64,000 nt of DNA from Sandaracinomonas limnophila (GCF_004005965.1 NZ_SACY01000001.1:737366-801365); one strand, 5' to 3'; shown: positions 1-8,348, counted from the stretch's first letter. Numbers and translations are program-made. Notes: generated by a model not told the origin, from the letters alone.

Positions 1-284
1 ATGGACGGTTCAAAGGTTGGTTTTTCAAAAACGGTTTCCGTACGAGCATTCAATGTTTTACTCGGAAAATCTTTGGCTTGATCTTCATCCGCCCAAGCTG
101 GAATTAATCCCCATGGAATCAATTGTATCTCTTCAGGTTTTCCTTGCGTAATCAATGGCAAAGCAGCTTGAGTAAATCCAGAAACCTTACCTTTGACCAA
201 TTGCTCTTCAGCAAATTTTCCCTTTGCCTTGAATCTACTTTCTAAAGCTTTTTTTGAACTTTGCTGATCAGTATAATAACACAT
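1..284 (-). CDS. SRAP (SOS response-associated peptidase) family protein, 3' end outside window
   Basis: Reading the minus strand from an ATG at 284 gives an open frame that runs off the window. It begins MCYYTDQQ and continues with WGLIPAWADEDQ and LNARTETVFEKPTF, which are the typical YedK/HMCES (SRAP) signatures. The catalytic Cys2, exposed after Met removal, is present. Members of this family form a thiazolidine crosslink with abasic sites in single-stranded DNA and shield them. About 94 residues are visible, so the His and Glu active-site residues further downstream cannot be checked. The gene diverges from msrB, with only about 50 bp between the starts. Confidence 0.85.
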   Translation of the reverse strand, partial: MCYYTDQQSSKKALESRFKAKGKFAEEQLVKGKVSGFTQAALPLITQGKPEEIQLIPWGLIPAWADEDQAKDFPSKTLNARTETVFEKPTFEPS

Positions 285-332
285 TTTAAAACAATTTGCT
301 TTAATTTACGTTTAAATAGAAAATTATTCACC

Positions 333-821
333 ATGAAAACTTTAAAATCATTTCTAATTTATAGTCTATTTATGGTCATTGGTTTTAGTTCCTGTGGACA
401 AAAAACAAAAAATTCTCAAGCAAGTATGGAAAATTTACCGAAAAACGAAACCGAATGGAAAAAGAAACTCAGTGCTGAGGAGTTTTACATTCTTCGACAA
501 AAAGGCACCGAAAGTCCTTACACAGGTAAATTTTTAATGCACAAAGAAAAAGGAATTTACACCTGCAAAGGCTGTGGAGCCCATTTATTTACATCAGACT
601 CCAAATTCGACTCTCATTGCGGATGGCCAAGTTTTGACAAAGAAATCAAGGCCGGGGTCATCAAAGAAACGCGCGACCTCTCCCATGGCATGGACCGAAT
701 TGAAATTACCTGTGCCAAATGTGGTGGCCACCTCGGACATGTGTTCAACGATGGACCTACTGACACAGGTTTACGCTATTGTGTGAATTCTGTTTCATTA
801 GGGTTCGAATCGGGGAAATGA
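333..821 (+). CDS. msrB: Peptide-methionine (R)-S-oxide reductase MsrB, lipoprotein form
   Basis: This enzyme reduces methionine-R-sulfoxide in proteins. The 162-residue product begins MKTLKSFLIYSLF and has a lipobox (GFSSC) at about residue 21, so it is probably a periplasmic or outer-membrane lipoprotein. Two zinc CxxC pairs (CKGCG, CAKCG), the SHCGWPSF segment and the catalytic GLRYCVNS motif are all present. I start at the ATG at 333 rather than at an upstream in-frame ATG (261), because only the former gives a clean signal peptide and the latter overlaps the divergent SRAP gene. The last codons (ESGK and stop) run directly into the 8-nt repeat array that follows, so the terminus is repeat-derived. 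Confidence 0.92.
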   Translation: MKTLKSFLIYSLFMVIGFSSCGQKTKNSQASMENLPKNETEWKKKLSAEEFYILRQKGTESPYTGKFLMHKEKGIYTCKGCGAHLFTSDSKFDSHCGWPSFDKEIKAGVIKETRDLSHGMDRIEITCAKCGGHLGHVFNDGPTDTGLRYCVNSVSLGFESGK

Positions 822-1035
822 AGAATATAAGAATTGGGGAATATAGGAATTGGAGAATATAGGAATTGGGGAATATAGGAATTGGGGAATATAGGAATTG
901 GAGAATATAGGAATTGGAGAATATAGGAATTGGAGAATATAGGAATTGGAGAATGTAGGAATTGGAGAATAAAAGAATCGGGGAATTTGAGAATCGGGGA
1001 ATTTGAGAAATTGGGGAATTTGAAAAATATTTCAA
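822..1035 (+). repeat. Tandem array of degenerate 8-nt units (GAATATAG/GAATTGGG)
   Basis: About 25 head-to-tail units with the form GAATnnnn are visible. GAATATAG alternates with GAATTGGG or GAATTGGA, so the apparent period is 16 nt. Near the end the units become GAATCGGG/GAATTTGA. The array starts inside the end of msrB. Open frames on the minus strand through it are low-complexity artefacts. Confidence 0.9.
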
Positions 1036-1037
1036 AA

Positions 1038-1302
1038 AACAAACCTAGAGGGATTGCACATCTATAACATTTGAAAATATTTTAATAAACAATCCCAGAG
1101 GGATTGCACATCTATAGCATTTGAGAAATATTTTAATAAACAATCCCAGAGGGATTGCACATCTATAGCATTTCGGATTGTGAGAGAGATTGATCGACCC
1201 CAGCGGGGTCGAATTAAATAAAAAAATGACCCCGCTGGGGTCAAAAAACATTGGGAAGAATTTTCGGCTATATGTGCAATCCCTCCGGGATTGTTTTTCG
1301 AA
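1038..1302. repeat. REP-like palindromic repeat cluster
   Basis: Three direct copies of a roughly 50-nt unit occur between 1038 and 1175. Each has a palindromic head close to CAATCCCAGAGGGATTG and a conserved tail, CACATCTATAGCATTTGA. A fourth copy lies inverted at about 1273-1300 (GCAATCCCTCCGGGATTG). Between them are two 15-nt palindromes, GACCCCAGCGGGGTC at 1196-1210 and its reverse complement at 1228-1242, separated by 17 nt. No transposase is nearby. The organisation resembles BIME/REP clusters. Confidence 0.8.
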
Positions 1303-1389
1303 ATATTCCCCAATTCCTAATATTCCCCAATTCCTAATATTCCCCAATTCCTATATTCCCCAATTCCTATATTCCCCAATTCTCAAATT
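1303..1389 (-). repeat. Inverted copy of the 8-nt GAATnnnn array
   Basis: Six to ten units of the 822-1035 array occur here in opposite orientation (ATTCCCCAATTCCTAT on the plus strand). They end at the stop codon of the minus-strand HMA gene. Together with the first array they flank the REP-like cluster as a large inverted repeat. Confidence 0.85.
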
Positions 1390-1707
1390 TCACTTCTTCT
1401 TACAACAACTCGGCAATTTTTCATACCCCTTGGCATCCGCAACAGCTTCATCTGCATCATACCCAACCTCTGTAATTGCTTTTTTCACTGCCTCAAAAGT
1501 GGTTTTAGAAACATCGTAGGTTACCGTCACCACCTTATCATTCAAATCTAATTCCGCCCTTTTTACACCTTTGCTCAGCGTCAAATTCTTTTCAATGCGC
1601 TCTTTGCACATTTCACAAATGGCAGAAGTTCTAATTTTGATCTTTACTTTTGGACCTGCCATTAATACAGCAGGTGCCAAAAGAAACAAAAACATTAGTT
1701 TTTTCAT
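1390..1707 (-). CDS. Heavy-metal-associated (HMA) domain protein, periplasmic
   Basis: The 105-residue protein has a signal peptide (MKKLMFLFLLAPAVLMAG) followed by one HMA fold. The metal-binding loop reads AICEMCKERIEKN, so the CxxC pair is intact. The C-terminus ends SCCKKK and could add a further thiol site. The size and the presence of a signal peptide resemble periplasmic MerP/CopZ-like carriers of Cu(I), Hg(II) or similar soft metals. Its ATG overlaps the stop of the upstream heavy-metal-binding protein (ATGA). It is the last gene of a four-gene metal cassette. Which metal it binds cannot be read from the sequence. Confidence 0.85.
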   Translation of the reverse strand: MKKLMFLFLLAPAVLMAGPKVKIKIRTSAICEMCKERIEKNLTLSKGVKRAELDLNDKVVTVTYDVSKTTFEAVKKAITEVGYDADEAVADAKGYEKLPSCCKKK

Positions 1708-1910
1708 TTTTTAACAGCTTTTAAATCCATTCCGCATGAAGGACATTTGCCTTTTTTGTCGTAGGTCTTTTTGCCTTCACATTTCATTGGGCACTGATAT
1801 TCTTCTTTCTTAGTTGCCTCTTCTTTTTTAGCAGTAGCATGTTGCTCGTGCTGTGCAAATGCGCTCATTGTTCCCAACAAAATTGCGCTCATTAAAACGA
1901 TTTTTTTCAT
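1704..1910 (-). CDS. Small secreted heavy-metal-binding domain protein
   Basis: The 68-residue product has a signal peptide (MKKIVLMSAILLGTMSAFAQ), a short His/Lys/Glu-rich linker (HEQHATAKKEE) and one small domain with YQCPMKCEG and GKCPSCGMDL. This is the YHS-like heavy-metal-binding pattern (xxCPM...CPxCGMxL) found at the N-termini of CopB/SilP ATPases and in small secreted proteins of Bacteroidota. I start at 1910 because the longer frame would run back into the TonB receptor gene. It lies 2 bp after that gene's stop and overlaps the HMA gene, so it is translationally linked on both sides. Confidence 0.8.
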   Translation of the reverse strand: MKKIVLMSAILLGTMSAFAQHEQHATAKKEEATKKEEYQCPMKCEGKKTYDKKGKCPSCGMDLKAVKK

Positions 1911-1912
1911 GA

Positions 1913-4144
1913 TTAGTTGATTTTTAAACGTGTACCTAAATAAAACATTGACCCCGTAACCGGCCCCCAAACCATTGTGGCATCAAATCCAGATGAAAAG
2001 GGACTATTGGCATACATTACTGGGTTTTCTTGCTTAAAATTAAACATATTTTCGGCTCCTACATACATTTCCCACTTTTTAAATTTTCGACTAACTTGAG
2101 CATAAGAAGTGGAAAAGGCAGGCGACTGATTATTCAAAAAGAAATCAGCATTTTGAGATAAATGTAGTGTACTTGGAATTCTCCTCGGACCATTCCATTG
2201 GAAGGTGTAATCAAACTTCCATTTTTCGTAAGGAGTATAATAGGAAACATTCACCAAAACCCTTTCTTTGTTGATAAATGGCTTTTGCAATCGGACAATA
2301 TCCCCATAATCTAACTTATAATCTGCCTGAACATCTTGAATTCGATAAGCGACTTTTACATCCATTCGCTTGATTGGACTATAATTCAACTCCAATTGTA
2401 AGGAATTTGCAAAAGATTTACCAGGACTCTTGTAGATATAAATCGCATGGGCCGTTTCCATATCCAATAGCCATTGTTGCTCAAAATTGGTTTGATAGGC
2501 ATCTAAAACAAGATTTACTTTTCTATTATTCACAAAAAAATCATAACTCAAACTACCTCCTGTATTCCAAGCGATGTCCATGGGTGAACCTGAACTCAAA
2601 GCAATGTTTAGACTTCTTTGATTGGCAAAAAATCCAAAATTATCCGCAAAGAAATTCACTCGCCTCCAACCTTTTCCGCTCGAAAAACGGAAAATTAAAT
2701 TCTCATTGATATCCCATTTCAAGTGCATCCTTGGCACCCATTGTGTCCCTAACTGGTTATGAAAATCAAGTCTATTGCCTAAAATGAAGGTAAACTTTTC
2801 GGGATAAGTGTACGTATATTCATAGAAAATACCCGGCACCACTTCTCTCCTGTCCAAAATTTGACCCACATAACTTTCCTTAAAATTATCTAACAAAAAG
2901 CTTCCTCCTGCACGCCAGGAGTGATTGGTGTTGCCAATGATAGACTGATAAATCAAATTGGCGTAAAAACTTTGCTCATTTCCAATGTAATTTCGAGTTG
3001 CGAAGTAGGACAAATTATCATGATTATACCCATTTAAAATTAATCCAATCCCCTTGTAAGGTTTATCAGGAAATAGACGAGCAATTTTAGCAAAACCCTC
3101 TATCCGATTCGTTTTACTTCCAAAACCATAAATTAAATTTCTATCTGAACTATTGGCATAAAAATTCTTTTGTCCAGCCAATCGATCTTCATATAAAACA
3201 TTTATCCCACCCTGCACCATCCAAAGATCCGATTTATATTTCCAGCGATTCAACAAATTCACTTGTTGGTACAAGGGAACATCTAAAAATCCATCCCCGT
3301 TACCATCAAAACGATAGGCCTGAGAGGAATAATGGGCAAACCAACCTGTCGACAAATGATTATCAAATTTCTTTGCCCCTTGCTGATTCACCTCAAAACG
3401 GCCTTGGGAGTTCGTGTAAGTATTCAAATAGTACTTATCTGTTGTATCCGGTTTTGCCAATTCAACATTTATGGCCCCGGCAATCGACTCATACCCATTC
3501 ACCACAGACGATTGTCCCTTCGACAAATCAATCGATTGTATCCAGGTTCCGGGTAAATAATTTAATCCATACGTAGTTTTTAAGCCACGAATAGAAGGCA
3601 TATTTTCGGTATTGGTTTGCACATAAATGCCCGACAAACCCAACAATTGGATTTGTTTGGAACCCGTTACTGCATCGTTATAATTTACAGAAACAGAGGC
3701 ATTCGTTTCAAAACTTTCCGACAAATTACAACAGGCTGCCTTTGCCAAAGTTTTTACGGTTAAAACCTCTGTTTGCAAAGGCGATGTTCTGTCGTGAGGA
3801 GATGAACCTGCATAAACCACCACTTCTTTCAATTCTTTTTCCAAAGGCATTAAATGCACATGAATAGGTTTATTTGTAGGCACAAAAAGTGAATCTGTTT
3901 GAAAACCTGTGTAAGAAAATCGAAGAAATCCCTGAAATCCCTGAAGATCCAAGGTGAACCTTCCTTCCTTATTAGTTACTGTACCCTTTTTTAATTGGGG
4001 ATGATTAACCACTGCCCCAACTAAATCGGCCATATTTCCTTGGGCATCAAGGCTCATCACTCTGCCAGAAATTACTTGTGCTTTACTATCTAAATTAATT
4101 GCTAGGTATAAGAATAACCCAAGCAAAATGCTATAAAATTTCAT
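1913..4144 (-). CDS. TonB-dependent receptor, metal-cassette type
   Basis: The 743-residue outer-membrane receptor has a signal peptide to about residue 22 and a carboxypeptidase-regulatory-like domain (about 23-105; VISGRVMSLDAQGN, GAVVNHPQLKKGTVTNKEGRF). A plug domain follows (about 110-230, with GSKQIQLLGLSGIYVQ and SIDLSKGQSSVVNGYESIAG), then a beta-barrel to the C-terminus (FYLGTRLKIN). The plug contains AACCNLSESFETN, a Cys-Cys-containing segment I associate with receptors encoded beside HMA and heavy-metal-binding proteins. A role in copper or other transition-metal acquisition or handling is inferred from that context. It is the second gene of the cassette, about 47 bp after the HYC_CC_PP-like gene. 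Confidence 0.88.
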   Translation of the reverse strand: MKFYSILLGLFLYLAINLDSKAQVISGRVMSLDAQGNMADLVGAVVNHPQLKKGTVTNKEGRFTLDLQGFQGFLRFSYTGFQTDSLFVPTNKPIHVHLMPLEKELKEVVVYAGSSPHDRTSPLQTEVLTVKTLAKAACCNLSESFETNASVSVNYNDAVTGSKQIQLLGLSGIYVQTNTENMPSIRGLKTTYGLNYLPGTWIQSIDLSKGQSSVVNGYESIAGAINVELAKPDTTDKYYLNTYTNSQGRFEVNQQGAKKFDNHLSTGWFAHYSSQAYRFDGNGDGFLDVPLYQQVNLLNRWKYKSDLWMVQGGINVLYEDRLAGQKNFYANSSDRNLIYGFGSKTNRIEGFAKIARLFPDKPYKGIGLILNGYNHDNLSYFATRNYIGNEQSFYANLIYQSIIGNTNHSWRAGGSFLLDNFKESYVGQILDRREVVPGIFYEYTYTYPEKFTFILGNRLDFHNQLGTQWVPRMHLKWDINENLIFRFSSGKGWRRVNFFADNFGFFANQRSLNIALSSGSPMDIAWNTGGSLSYDFFVNNRKVNLVLDAYQTNFEQQWLLDMETAHAIYIYKSPGKSFANSLQLELNYSPIKRMDVKVAYRIQDVQADYKLDYGDIVRLQKPFINKERVLVNVSYYTPYEKWKFDYTFQWNGPRRIPSTLHLSQNADFFLNNQSPAFSTSYAQVSRKFKKWEMYVGAENMFNFKQENPVMYANSPFSSGFDATMVWGPVTGSMFYLGTRLKIN

Positions 4145-4191
4145 TTCAATATCGTTTTAAAAATTTAAAAATTAATAAAAAAATATTGGCA

Positions 4192-4611
4192 TCAAATTTG
4201 AAAAACTTTTAGAAAAGATAGGTGAATTTTAAGCGATTGTAAGACCTCTAATTTTCTTAAAAAACCTCTAAAATTAGAATTGAATGATTTTTTAGTAAAA
4301 TAATTTTCAAAAAATTGTATATTTTTTATAAAATTTTGAAATATTTTTTTCTCTTGAAATTTCTTTTCAGCAAAAGAATTTAATTTCAATAAATGTTGGT
4401 CAATTTTACAACATGATTGTTTCTCAAAATGCTTCGTAAATCCCTCATTAATAGACTTTTGAGGCATTTTGCAGCATTTCTTCAGATCATTGTATTGTAC
4501 CTTTTTTGCCCCTGTAATTAAACAAGTAGAAACAGACCATGCAAGCCCTATTTGGCAGGTAAAAAGCCAAAAAGCTAGAAATAAAACAAGAAATCGTTTC
4601 AAAGCTTGCAT
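4192..4611 (-). CDS. HYC_CC_PP-like small membrane/secreted protein
   Basis: The 139-residue product begins MQALKRFLVLFLAFWLF, a signal anchor or signal peptide. It carries Cys pairs in KKCCKMPQK and KQSCCKIDQH, and a single Cys in STCLITGAKK where relatives have the HYC motif. Proteins of this type commonly precede TonB receptors of metal cassettes in Bacteroidota, as here. I start at 4611, since the longer frame (ATG at 4656) adds 15 residues with no signal character and would abut the divergent protease start. The HYC motif itself is not intact, so the family call is moderate. The C-terminal half is rich in Phe, Lys and Asn and has no recognisable domain. Confidence 0.55.
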   Translation of the reverse strand: MQALKRFLVLFLAFWLFTCQIGLAWSVSTCLITGAKKVQYNDLKKCCKMPQKSINEGFTKHFEKQSCCKIDQHLLKLNSFAEKKFQEKKIFQNFIKNIQFFENYFTKKSFNSNFRGFLRKLEVLQSLKIHLSFLKVFQI

Positions 4612-4656
4612 AGAAATTAAACGTAAAATTACTAAATTTAGTTTCAAATTAAACAT

Positions 4657-6282
4657 TTGAAAAACTTACTACTATACGTTTTCTTAATTTTATCAACTTA
4701 TACTTCCTTTGCGCAGGACAAGTATCGCTACCTCGTCCTCTTTAAAGACAAATCAAATTCGCCCTATTCTTTAAGCCATCCGGAGGAATTTTTAAGTGCC
4801 AAATCAATTCAAAGACGACAAAAAAATCAGGTTGCTTATAATGAACAAGATATACCCGTAAACTCTACCTATTTAAAGGAATTAAGTCAATTAGGTGCCA
4901 AAATTATCTATCCCTTAAAATGGATTAATGGTGCACTGATTCAAATAACTCCTAGTTCTAAATCAAAAATATTGGCCAACGAACATGTCAAAGGATTTTA
5001 TTACCCTTTTGCCATCGATTCTTCAGTTGTGACCAACAATAGCCTTCCCGCCACCGGAACTCAAGAAAAAACGGGTTCAGGAACAGAGGTTTACGGCACA
5101 GGAACCACCCAAATTGTACATATTGGACTAGACCACATGCACAATGCAGGAATCAAGGGTGATAATGTGTTGGTTACACTTTTAGACGATGGTTTTACGA
5201 ATGTTCCAAGCCTTTCCGGATTAAAAAAAATCATCGACGAGAAAAAAATCATTGCCACTTTAGCTACCACCCCCGATCGAAAATCGGTATTTGAAAAAGG
5301 AAGTCACGGCACCAATGTGTTGAGTGTAATGGCCAATTATTCAGAAAATAACCTAATTGGAGGAGCTTATAATTCCTATTTTGCTCTAGCACAAACAGAA
5401 GAAAGTGAATGGGAAAAATTGGTAGAAGAGGTAAATTGGCTACGTGGTGCTGAATGGGCCGATAGTTTGGGGACAGACGTCATTCAATCTTCCTTAGGCT
5501 ATACAGAGTTTGATTTACCTTTGTACAATCATACCTATGTACAAATGAATGGCAATACGAGTATTGCCACAAAAGCTGCCAATTGGGCAACAGATAAAGG
5601 TATTATTTGTGTAATTAGCGCCGGAAATGAAGGAACAAGCACTTGGAAATACATTTCTGCACCGGCAGATGCTGTAGACATTTTAACTGTTGGGGCAGTG
5701 AGTTCTAGTTTGTTGAAAATCGGATTTTCAAGTTATGGTCCCTCTTCTGATGGACGAATTAAACCAGATATTTGCGCCTTGGGTACAGGGGTAAAAGCCC
5801 TACAAATTGATGGCTCCTATGAATTTTTGAGCGGCACCTCCTTTGCAGCACCTTTGGTAAGCAGTTTAGTTGCCGGACTCGTGGAACAATTTCCCAATGA
5901 AACTGCACAAAAAATCAAATTAGCGGTTAAAAAATCGGCAAGTTTATACACTACACCGAATAACAATATGGGGTATGGCGTTCCATCGTATGAAAAAGCA
6001 GTTGAAATTTTAACCCCTATTTTGGCGACAAAAAACAATTCCGAATCAGATTTCAAGGCATATCCTAATCCGGTAGAAATAGGAAGTAGCTTTCATTTAA
6101 GTAGCTCCATTGCAGGAGAGTATTCAGTTAATATCATCAACACAAACGGTCAAATTCTGCAAAATTTCAATTGGCAGGGAGAAGAAAAAAATATTTCTTT
6201 AGGACCAATTGCCCCTGGCAAGCATTTTATTCAAATAAAATCTGCATCTTTGCTTCGAATAATTCCAATTATTGTTTATTAA
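4657..6282 (+). CDS. S8 subtilisin-like serine protease with T9SS C-terminal sorting domain
   Basis: The 541-residue secreted protease has a signal peptide to about residue 20 (ends TSFAQ). A propeptide-like region follows, then a peptidase S8 domain with Asp177 or Asp178 (VTLLDDGF), His217 (KGSHGTNV), the oxyanion Asn324 (SAGNEGT) and Ser395 (LSGTSFAAP). The C-terminal 80 residues (AYPNPVEIGSSFHL, ending RIIPIIVY) form a type A sorting domain for type IX secretion, so the enzyme should be exported to the cell surface or medium. The start is TTG, because an in-frame stop lies just upstream and no ATG gives the signal peptide. The acyltransferase start follows 11 bp downstream. Confidence 0.9.
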   Translation: MKNLLLYVFLILSTYTSFAQDKYRYLVLFKDKSNSPYSLSHPEEFLSAKSIQRRQKNQVAYNEQDIPVNSTYLKELSQLGAKIIYPLKWINGALIQITPSSKSKILANEHVKGFYYPFAIDSSVVTNNSLPATGTQEKTGSGTEVYGTGTTQIVHIGLDHMHNAGIKGDNVLVTLLDDGFTNVPSLSGLKKIIDEKKIIATLATTPDRKSVFEKGSHGTNVLSVMANYSENNLIGGAYNSYFALAQTEESEWEKLVEEVNWLRGAEWADSLGTDVIQSSLGYTEFDLPLYNHTYVQMNGNTSIATKAANWATDKGIICVISAGNEGTSTWKYISAPADAVDILTVGAVSSSLLKIGFSSYGPSSDGRIKPDICALGTGVKALQIDGSYEFLSGTSFAAPLVSSLVAGLVEQFPNETAQKIKLAVKKSASLYTTPNNNMGYGVPSYEKAVEILTPILATKNNSESDFKAYPNPVEIGSSFHLSSSIAGEYSVNIINTNGQILQNFNWQGEEKNISLGPIAPGKHFIQIKSASLLRIIPIIVY

Positions 6283-6293
6283 ATCCTATTTTA

Positions 6294-7400
6294 ATGAAAA
6301 ATAGAATCTTATCCTTGGACATCTTCCGTGGACTTACCATTTTCGGAATGATATTAGTGAATAACAACGGAAATGGAGAATACTCTTATGCTCCGCTTTT
6401 ACATGCCAAATGGCATGGATTCACACCAACCGATTTAGTTTTCCCAAGTTTTTTATTCATCGTTGGGGTAGCTATTCGACAAGCCTTTAAAAATTTTGAT
6501 TTTCAATTAACGCCCAGTTTGCGAAATAAAATCATTAAGCGAACTTTGCTTATTTTCTTGGTGAATTACATCATATTTTATTTTCCATTCACCAATTTTG
6601 ATATCCATAAACTGCGTTATTTAAACGTTTTACCCAGAATTGCGCTCAGTTATTGCTTTGTTTCCTTCTTAATTTTAAAAACCCCAAGCAAGTATTTAAC
6701 CTATATCAATGTAGGTATTTTGGTCGTTTACTGGTTCATCCTATGGATGTTTGGAGACCCGGGAGTACCCTATGAATTAGCCACCAACGCCATCGGAAAA
6801 TTAGACATATTCCTTTTTGGTCCCGACCACCTGTACCACGGCAATGGTATTCCATTTGATCCAGAAGGACTTTTGAGCACCTTACCTGCCCTATCTACTT
6901 GTTTATTTGGTTACCAAGTGGCCTTATTTTTAGACGAAAAGAAAGACAAAAAAGAAGACGTTTTGTTAAACCTATGGATTTGGGGTATACTTTTAATTAT
7001 GCTGGCATTAGCCTGGAACAGTGTTTTCCCCATCAATAAAAAAATATGGAGTAGCTCATTTGTGTTATTATGTGCCGGATTAGATATGCTACTTTTAGGG
7101 ACAATTTATCACCTTGTAGACGTAAAAGGCAAAACACTTTGGAACGAGTTCTTTCTTGTTTTTGGCAAAAATGCCATCTTAGCCTATGCCTTTTCAGAAG
7201 TCTTAGCCATTCAAATGGGTCATTTCATGTTACCTTCAGGCGATAGTGAAATCAACTCATCCGACTGGCTCTATTGGCACGTTTTTGAACCCCTTTTCGG
7301 CAAATACAACGGCTCCCTGGCCTATGCCATTTCCTTCGTTTTAGTTTGCTGGAGCTTCTGTTGGGTGTTTTATAAGAGAAAGGTGTTTTTGAAATTATAA
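6294..7400 (+). CDS. HGSNAT/DUF5009-like membrane acyltransferase
   Basis: The 368-residue integral membrane protein begins MKNRILSLDIFRGLTIFGM, then HGFTPTDLVFPSFLFIVGVAI. These segments are characteristic of the heparan-alpha-glucosaminide N-acetyltransferase-like (NagX, DUF5009/DUF1624) family. About ten hydrophobic segments are visible. Known relatives move an acetyl group across the membrane onto amino sugars, but the substrate here is unknown. I start at the ATG at 6294, 11 bp after the protease stop. A longer in-frame ATG (6171) lies inside the protease gene and adds no membrane segment. The stop codon sits directly against a GTTATGG heptamer array. Confidence 0.82.
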   Translation: MKNRILSLDIFRGLTIFGMILVNNNGNGEYSYAPLLHAKWHGFTPTDLVFPSFLFIVGVAIRQAFKNFDFQLTPSLRNKIIKRTLLIFLVNYIIFYFPFTNFDIHKLRYLNVLPRIALSYCFVSFLILKTPSKYLTYINVGILVVYWFILWMFGDPGVPYELATNAIGKLDIFLFGPDHLYHGNGIPFDPEGLLSTLPALSTCLFGYQVALFLDEKKDKKEDVLLNLWIWGILLIMLALAWNSVFPINKKIWSSSFVLLCAGLDMLLLGTIYHLVDVKGKTLWNEFFLVFGKNAILAYAFSEVLAIQMGHFMLPSGDSEINSSDWLYWHVFEPLFGKYNGSLAYAISFVLVCWSFCWVFYKRKVFLKL

Positions 7401-7446
7401 GTTATGGGTTATGGGTTATGGGTTATAACTCATAACTCATAACCCA
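7401..7446. repeat. GTTATGG heptamer array with inverted half
   Basis: Three to four GTTATGG units are followed by the inverse units CTCATAA/CCATAAC, so the tract can fold on itself. It fills the space between two convergent genes and encodes the last residues and stop of the ROK kinase (GYEL-stop). No separate U-tract terminator is seen, so the hairpin could serve both genes. Confidence 0.85.
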
Positions 7447-8347
7447 AAACCGCTGCCCCAAACACCCCCGCGCTATCTCCCAGTATTGGCTTGACAATCG
7501 GTGTGAGCACTTCGCCTGAATTGAAAATATATTTTTTGATGCGGTCGTACCCAATGGTGTATAGCTCGTCTATGTTGCCTACTCCGCCTCCAATGACAAT
7601 CACGTCGGGATCCATCACGTTAATAAGCGTTGAAATGGCCCTACCAAAATATTCAAACAAACGCTCCATGGTCGCCATGGCAAATTCGTCGGAATTGTTT
7701 CTATAAGCCTCCACTATTTCCTTCATGTTCTTCTCTTGCCCCGAAATCTTTTGGTAATAATCTTGCAAGGCCGGACCCGAAATTACTTGCTCCACACAGC
7801 CCGACTTCCCGCAGTAACAGTCCACTCCTCCTTCTTCCAAAATATTGTGTCCCCACTCGCCTCCAATGCCATGTAATCCATTGATAATTTTATTGTGCGC
7901 TACTAATCCACCGCCCACTCCCGTACCCATAATAATCCCAAATACAATCTCGGCTTTGGGATTCACTTGGGGAGCCGCCCCAAGCAAAGCCTCCGCCAAA
8001 GCAAAACAGTTGGCATCATTGGCTAATTTCACAGGACAAGCTAAAATCTCCTCCAAATCTTTTGCCAAGGCCTTTCCATTCAAACATTGCGTATTACTGT
8101 TTTTCATGGTTTGAGTGGCCGGATTCAAGACCCCTGGAGTTGCAAATCCAACTCGCTGTGGTTTTTGTTGGAAAAATTCAGTAGCCTGATCTACCAGCTT
8201 TTTTATTTGCCCTAAAATATGTTCGTATCCTTTGGCCGATTCAGTGGGCAAACGCTCACGAAATAAGACATTTTTCGGATTTTGTTTGTCCAAAACCGCC
8301 AATTCAATCTTGGTACCTCCTAAATCTACTCCCCAAAGTAATTCCAT
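7430..8347 (-). CDS. ROK family sugar kinase (glucokinase-like)
   Basis: The 305-residue kinase has the phosphate-1 motif GVDLGGTKIELAVLD, the catalytic Asp in KLANDANCFALAE, MGTGVGGGLV, and the ROK zinc and substrate signature GGEWGHN followed by CYCGKSGCVEQVISGPAL. Most Bacteroidota members are glucokinases or N-acetylglucosamine/fructose kinases, and the sugar cannot be read from the sequence. I start at the ATG at 8347, one base after the rsgA stop. An upstream ATG (8365) would overlap rsgA and adds only six residues. The C-terminal GYEL and stop are encoded in the heptamer array shared with the convergent acyltransferase gene. Confidence 0.88.
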   Translation of the reverse strand: MELLWGVDLGGTKIELAVLDKQNPKNVLFRERLPTESAKGYEHILGQIKKLVDQATEFFQQKPQRVGFATPGVLNPATQTMKNSNTQCLNGKALAKDLEEILACPVKLANDANCFALAEALLGAAPQVNPKAEIVFGIIMGTGVGGGLVAHNKIINGLHGIGGEWGHNILEEGGVDCYCGKSGCVEQVISGPALQDYYQKISGQEKNMKEIVEAYRNNSDEFAMATMERLFEYFGRAISTLINVMDPDVIVIGGGVGNIDELYTIGYDRIKKYIFNSGEVLTPIVKPILGDSAGVFGAAVLGYEL

Positions 8348-8348
8348 T

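Noticed and set aside
757..1347. Open frames through the msrB downstream repeats (for example runs of FSNSPI or CYRCAIPLGLF on the minus strand)
   Set aside because: They are translations of tandem and REP-like repeats, with no start context, no homology-like composition and several equivalent overlapping frames.
822..1390. Possible CRISPR array
   Set aside because: Units are 8 or 16 nt and contiguous, the longer units are REP-like palindromes, there are no unique spacers of uniform length, and no cas genes are present.
6171..6293. Longer N-terminus for the HGSNAT-like acyltransferase
   Set aside because: It would lie inside the protease sorting-domain coding region in another frame and adds no recognisable segment.
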